Positions 11,573 through 14,713 of a stretch of DNA of 14,713 nucleotides are shown one piece after another (positions within the stretch are counted from its first letter, which is position 1; the number at the start of each line of letters is the position of its first letter). Below the pieces are notes generated by a model. It was not told the origin of the DNA, ran no database searches, and saw nothing but the letters and a program-made list of their open reading frames with translations. Origin of the DNA: an uncultured Paraprevotella sp. (GTDB taxonomy: Bacteria; Bacteroidota; Bacteroidia; Bacteroidales; Bacteroidaceae); assembly GCA_910584955.1 (NCBI GenBank), contig CAJUDC010000051.1, positions 456 to 15,168 of the forward strand. Direction: 5' to 3'. Position numbers and translations under genes: made by a program.

Positions 11573-14101
11573 ATGAGCAAACGAATTTTTTTAGGCCTTG
11601 TGATAGGCTTGTTATGTGTAGCCACATCCGGTTATGCCCAGTTGAAGAATATCGACATTACAGTGAAGGGCATGATCGTTGATGAGAAAGGACAGTTGCA
11701 AGATACTCAATTGCAAAATAAAGCAACCGTATATGGTTTTTATACCCGTCAAGGTGCTGAAAAACTATATCGTAAAATGGAAAGCGAGACGTATTACACG
11801 GCAGATAAGATTGCAGATGAGTTTGCAACCGAAGGCAAGACAGATAAAAACGGTCGGATAACGTTGCAATTAACACCTAATAGTACGATCGTTGTTTCTC
11901 TCTTTTCGGGGGAATTGGCTATAGCGGATGTCAATGAAAAATTCTCGTTAGAGGTGGAAGTGCGTTTAGTCAAAGTAAATGCTATACAGGATTCGGTAGT
12001 GGTTAAAGAATCGCGAATAGCAAAACCGGAACCGGTCGTCAGCACACGAATACCGGGTGAAAAATGGTTTAAGTATCCTTATCCCATGTTTCCTGAATAT
12101 ACGCGGAATAACGCGCGTTTCGGTTTAGCAGTCAGGGTTATGGAAGCGAGTTCGGTAGGCTCGATGGAAGCAGGGAAAATGCAATTATGGGCTAATCTAT
12201 CTCCGCTTATAAAAGACGGTCAAGCTTATTATCGTACGCAGAATAGACGAAAAAATTATGAGATAAAAAAACATGATCTATTAGCAAAATATTGTGATAC
12301 TACTTCGTGGATGCAGACACGCAAATATGATGTTGCTATTAAAGAGGTCCACCTCTATCCGTTAAAGAAAGGGCATGCTTATCCGGTTTACGGTACGGCG
12401 TGGTACGAGGATTATAACACCATCTATTTTGAAGACAGTGTTTGCATGGATGAGGGATATGACCAACAACCTATGGAGTTCTTGGAGTTTGATGTGGTTA
12501 GCGTGCCTATTGATACGTTGCGTTATAAGATACCGGGTACAGTGGAGCCCGTAGAAGACAAAGGAGAACTGCATTTGAATTTTGTGACAGGTAAAGCGGA
12601 GATAAATCCGGCTGATAGTGTAGGCATGAGGGAACTGAGCGAACGGCGGACTATGATGGAGCGGTATTACAACGATCCTAATGCCCAGTTGGATGCTATT
12701 CATATTCACGGACAAGCATCTCCTGAAGGTGGTTATGAATTTAATAAGGCATTGGCCTTAAAGCGTTCTAGGTATTTATCAGATATGGTGAGGGAATGGA
12801 TGCCTGGTGTACGAAATGTAGAGATTTCATCTGATGTGTCTACGTGGGAAGATGTGGCTTACGAGTTGGAAAAAGATTCTTTGAAACATCCGGTTTCAAA
12901 GAGCTATGCTGCTTCTTTGCGTGAAATTATTGCTTCTACACGCGACATGAATGCGCAGTATCGGTCTGTACGTTCTCAGCCTTATTACAGCTATATTTTG
13001 GATACGATTATGCCCCGTCTCCGTGTGGTTAATATGGATTTCTCTTATGTGGCTCGGAAGGTACGTTCGAGGGATGAAATCATTAAAATGTATAATACTG
13101 ATCCCGGTTATCGGGATGGTTCTAAAAACATTATGCCTTATGAGTATTACGTTTTGTTCGATTATTTGCAAGATCGTCCTAAGGAATTGGAGATACAGGC
13201 TGCGGCTGCTTACAAGAATGTGGCGGATCCTCATTGTCCTTCCCGGAAATGGCCTTTGGCAGCTTATTATTTAGCGAATTGTTATTTAAAACGTGATTAT
13301 ATAGATACATTGCTATTGCAACCTTATATAAAGAATGATTATGCTATAAATTTTTTGTGGGAAGAGAAAGACATGGACGGGAATTCAAAAGGTTGGTATA
13401 ATGACCCGAGCATTATCTGCACACAAATTGCCATGTGTGTGAAATGTGAAGATGCCCGTCGTGCTTTGTTGTTGTCGCATCTATTACCCAATGAGGAGCG
13501 TTATGCCATGATGCGTACAATGCTGAAATGTTTGAATGGTTACTGGAATGAAGAAAAAGTTCGTGACAGCGTGGCAAAAACTTCTTATATGAATTATGCG
13601 GTAGTGTATGCAGCTCAAGACAGAAATCCCAGTGAGGCTGAGTTTTTTCATAGGAGAGCTTTGGCTATGTTGCAGGATAGTACCAAACTTGATCAGCGGG
13701 ATCCAAAGGTGAAATATATGCAGGCACAGTTACGTTTCCGGTTGGAAGGAAACAGGGGAAAAGAACAATATACGGATGCGGAGATAATGAGTATGTTTAC
13801 TTATGAAGAAGGATTTGAGGAAGGGCTGGAGATGCTGAAAAGACAGGGAATAGATGTCTCTGAAGAGAAACGCAAGGATTATGGTTACCCTATGGTGGAA
13901 TGTGCTCGTATTGATGAGAGTTTTGTAATGACTAGATTGGCTTTTGATGGATACTTCAGCAAAGCTTATCGGGAGGCTTTCAAGCGGTTCTGGGAGAAAG
14001 AGAAGAGCAAGCCCAAACGGGTCTCTGAACCGGAAAAAGAGCCGGAACTTACGGAACCGGAGGAGGAAAATGCGGAGCTGGAGCCGGCAGTTGAGGAATA
14101 G
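11573..14101 (+). CDS. Large secreted/envelope protein with central OmpA-like domain
   Basis: An 842-residue exported protein. Residues 1-22 form a signal peptide, probably cut after 'GYA'. Residues 25-140 contain a beta-rich region ('GKTDKNGRITLQLTPNSTIV') reminiscent of the N-terminal domains of Bacteroidota envelope proteins. A middle region (about 160-325) is unassigned. Residues 333-480 look like an OmpA-type domain: 'LHLNFVTGKAEINPAD' for the first strand, then 'IHIHGQASPEGGYEFNKALA' and 'LKRSRYLSDMV', the family G-x-(S/T)-x-x-G-x-x-x-x-N-x-x-L-x-x-x-R pattern. Residues 500-760 are mostly helical with tetratricopeptide-like spacing. The tail from 808 is Lys/Pro/Glu-rich. OmpA domains usually bind peptidoglycan, but I infer only an envelope role. 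The start at 11573 follows an A-rich ribosome site. The gene is AT-richer than its neighbours and sits behind a putative invertible promoter. Confidence 0.8.
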   Translation: MSKRIFLGLVIGLLCVATSGYAQLKNIDITVKGMIVDEKGQLQDTQLQNKATVYGFYTRQGAEKLYRKMESETYYTADKIADEFATEGKTDKNGRITLQLTPNSTIVVSLFSGELAIADVNEKFSLEVEVRLVKVNAIQDSVVVKESRIAKPEPVVSTRIPGEKWFKYPYPMFPEYTRNNARFGLAVRVMEASSVGSMEAGKMQLWANLSPLIKDGQAYYRTQNRRKNYEIKKHDLLAKYCDTTSWMQTRKYDVAIKEVHLYPLKKGHAYPVYGTAWYEDYNTIYFEDSVCMDEGYDQQPMEFLEFDVVSVPIDTLRYKIPGTVEPVEDKGELHLNFVTGKAEINPADSVGMRELSERRTMMERYYNDPNAQLDAIHIHGQASPEGGYEFNKALALKRSRYLSDMVREWMPGVRNVEISSDVSTWEDVAYELEKDSLKHPVSKSYAASLREIIASTRDMNAQYRSVRSQPYYSYILDTIMPRLRVVNMDFSYVARKVRSRDEIIKMYNTDPGYRDGSKNIMPYEYYVLFDYLQDRPKELEIQAAAAYKNVADPHCPSRKWPLAAYYLANCYLKRDYIDTLLLQPYIKNDYAINFLWEEKDMDGNSKGWYNDPSIICTQIAMCVKCEDARRALLLSHLLPNEERYAMMRTMLKCLNGYWNEEKVRDSVAKTSYMNYAVVYAAQDRNPSEAEFFHRRALAMLQDSTKLDQRDPKVKYMQAQLRFRLEGNRGKEQYTDAEIMSMFTYEEGFEEGLEMLKRQGIDVSEEKRKDYGYPMVECARIDESFVMTRLAFDGYFSKAYREAFKRFWEKEKSKPKRVSEPEKEPELTEPEEENAELEPAVEE

Positions 14102-14118
14102 AAGGCCGGTTGAGGTTG

Positions 14119-14180
14119 TCGGTATATACGTTTCTCCCCGAACTGCGGTGGCGCGGTTCGGGGAGAAACGTATATAAAAG
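14119..14180. terminator. Very long perfect hairpin between convergent OmpA-like and trmD genes
   Basis: Positions 14123-14143 and 14156-14176 are perfect 21-nt reverse complements. Four more pairs (14144-14147 with 14152-14155, one wobble) close a GTGG tetraloop, giving a 25-bp stem. It lies between two converging genes, so a bidirectional terminator is the natural reading. Neither side has a good T-tract directly after the stem (AAAAGG on the plus side), so it may act with other factors or protect 3' ends. Confidence 0.6.
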
Positions 14181-14188
14181 GTATGCCG

Positions 14189-14713
14189 TTATTCTTTTTT
14201 CAGTAGGTCGGGACGCAATGCCTTGGTGCGCTCGAACGATTGTTGCAGTTCCCATTCCTTGATTTTGGCCTCGTGACCGGAGAGCAGGATGTCGGGCACT
14301 TTCCATCCTTTGTAGTCGGCCGGTCGGGTGTAGACGGGAGCGGCCAGCAGGTTGTCCTGGAACGAGTCGGACAGGGCGCTCTGTTCGTCGCCGATGGCAC
14401 CGGGGATGATGCGCACGATGGCGTCCGCCATGACGGCTGCCGCCAGCTCACCGCCGGTGAGCACAAAGTCGCCGATGCTCACTTCCTTGGTGATGAGATG
14501 TTCGCGGATCCGATAGTCGATACCTTTGTAGTGCCCGCACAGGATGATCAGGTTCTTCTTCAGCGACAGCGTATTGGCCATCGGCTGATCGAACTGTTCG
14601 CCGTCCGGTGTGGTGAAGATCACCTCGTCGTAGTCCCGTTCCGCTTTCAGTGCGGAGATACAGCGGTCGATGGGTTCGCATTGCATCACCATGCCGGCAA
14701 ACCCTCCGAACGG
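14189..14713 (-). CDS. trmD: tRNA (guanine37-N1)-methyltransferase TrmD, partial (5' end outside window)
   Basis: The SPOUT-family enzyme that methylates G37 of tRNAs with G36, using S-adenosylmethionine, to prevent frameshifting. The frame stays open to the window edge; the first visible residues 'PFGGFAGMVMQCEPI' match the internal P-(F/Y)-G-G-x-x-G-M motif, so about 50 N-terminal residues are missing and 174 of roughly 225 are visible. The trefoil-knot cofactor region 'LCGHYKGIDYRIREHLITKE' with 'VSIGDFVLTGGELAA' is intact, as are 'YTRPADYKGWKVPDILLSGH' and 'IKEWELQQS'. The ATG at 14692 is internal and is not the start. The stop lies just past the long hairpin shared with the convergent OmpA-like gene. 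Confidence 0.96.
   Translation of the reverse strand, partial: PFGGFAGMVMQCEPIDRCISALKAERDYDEVIFTTPDGEQFDQPMANTLSLKKNLIILCGHYKGIDYRIREHLITKEVSIGDFVLTGGELAAAVMADAIVRIIPGAIGDEQSALSDSFQDNLLAAPVYTRPADYKGWKVPDILLSGHEAKIKEWELQQSFERTKALRPDLLKKE

Noticed and set aside
1..14713. CRISPR arrays, tRNA/rRNA genes, insertion sequences or prophage genes
   Set aside because: No regularly spaced direct repeats, cloverleaf-like sequence, transposase motifs or phage structural genes were seen. The 18-bp repeats at 11343 and 11525 enclose no transposase and look like recombination sites rather than insertion sequence ends.

Overview
The window looks like a chromosomal segment of an anaerobic Bacteroidota, most likely order Bacteroidales. 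Three things point there. The upstream regions carry the Bacteroidota promoter pattern (TTTG, about 20 nt, TAnnTTTG) rather than -35/-10 boxes. PyrK lies upstream of and overlaps a class 1B PyrD. A secreted GH43/GH2 pair with classical signal peptides is typical of gut polysaccharide degraders. Most genes are GC-rich; the first 380 bases, the 10.8-11.6 kb intergenic region and the large 3' gene are clearly AT-richer.

Layout. 1-381: AT-rich intergenic DNA ending in a consensus promoter. 382-897: XRE-type regulator, then a terminator. 898-1291: gene-free. 1292-2970: pyrK-pyrD, translationally overlapping. 3066-3641: Tyr-rich lipoprotein, convergent with a FlK-like hotdog thioesterase (4041-3661, minus), sharing one hairpin. 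4138-4419: unknown small protein. 5199-4449 (minus): zeta-toxin-like P-loop ATPase with a 64-aa partner overlapping its 3' end by 53 bp, possibly a toxin-antitoxin pair. 5546-10659: tandem-module GH43, HlyIII-family membrane protein and GH2 beta-galactosidase-like enzyme, closed by a strong terminator at 10684-10719. 10660-11572: 913 bp without a defensible gene. 11573-14101: an 842-aa secreted protein with a central OmpA-like domain. 14713-14189 (minus): 3' three-quarters of trmD, cut by the window edge, converging on the OmpA-like gene across a very long perfect hairpin.

The standout observation is upstream of the OmpA-like gene. A perfect 18-bp inverted repeat (11343-11360 and 11525-11542) encloses 164 bp that contain an exact consensus promoter (TTTG at 11477-11480, 20-nt spacer, TAATTTTG at 11501-11508) aimed at the gene. 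This is the architecture of a phase-variable invertible promoter, here read in the ON orientation. No recombinase is encoded in the window, so any inversion would be driven in trans.

The pyr genes act together in pyrimidine synthesis. The GH43 and GH2 enzymes plausibly act in sequence on an arabinose/galactose- or xylose-containing glycan. The other loci look independently regulated.
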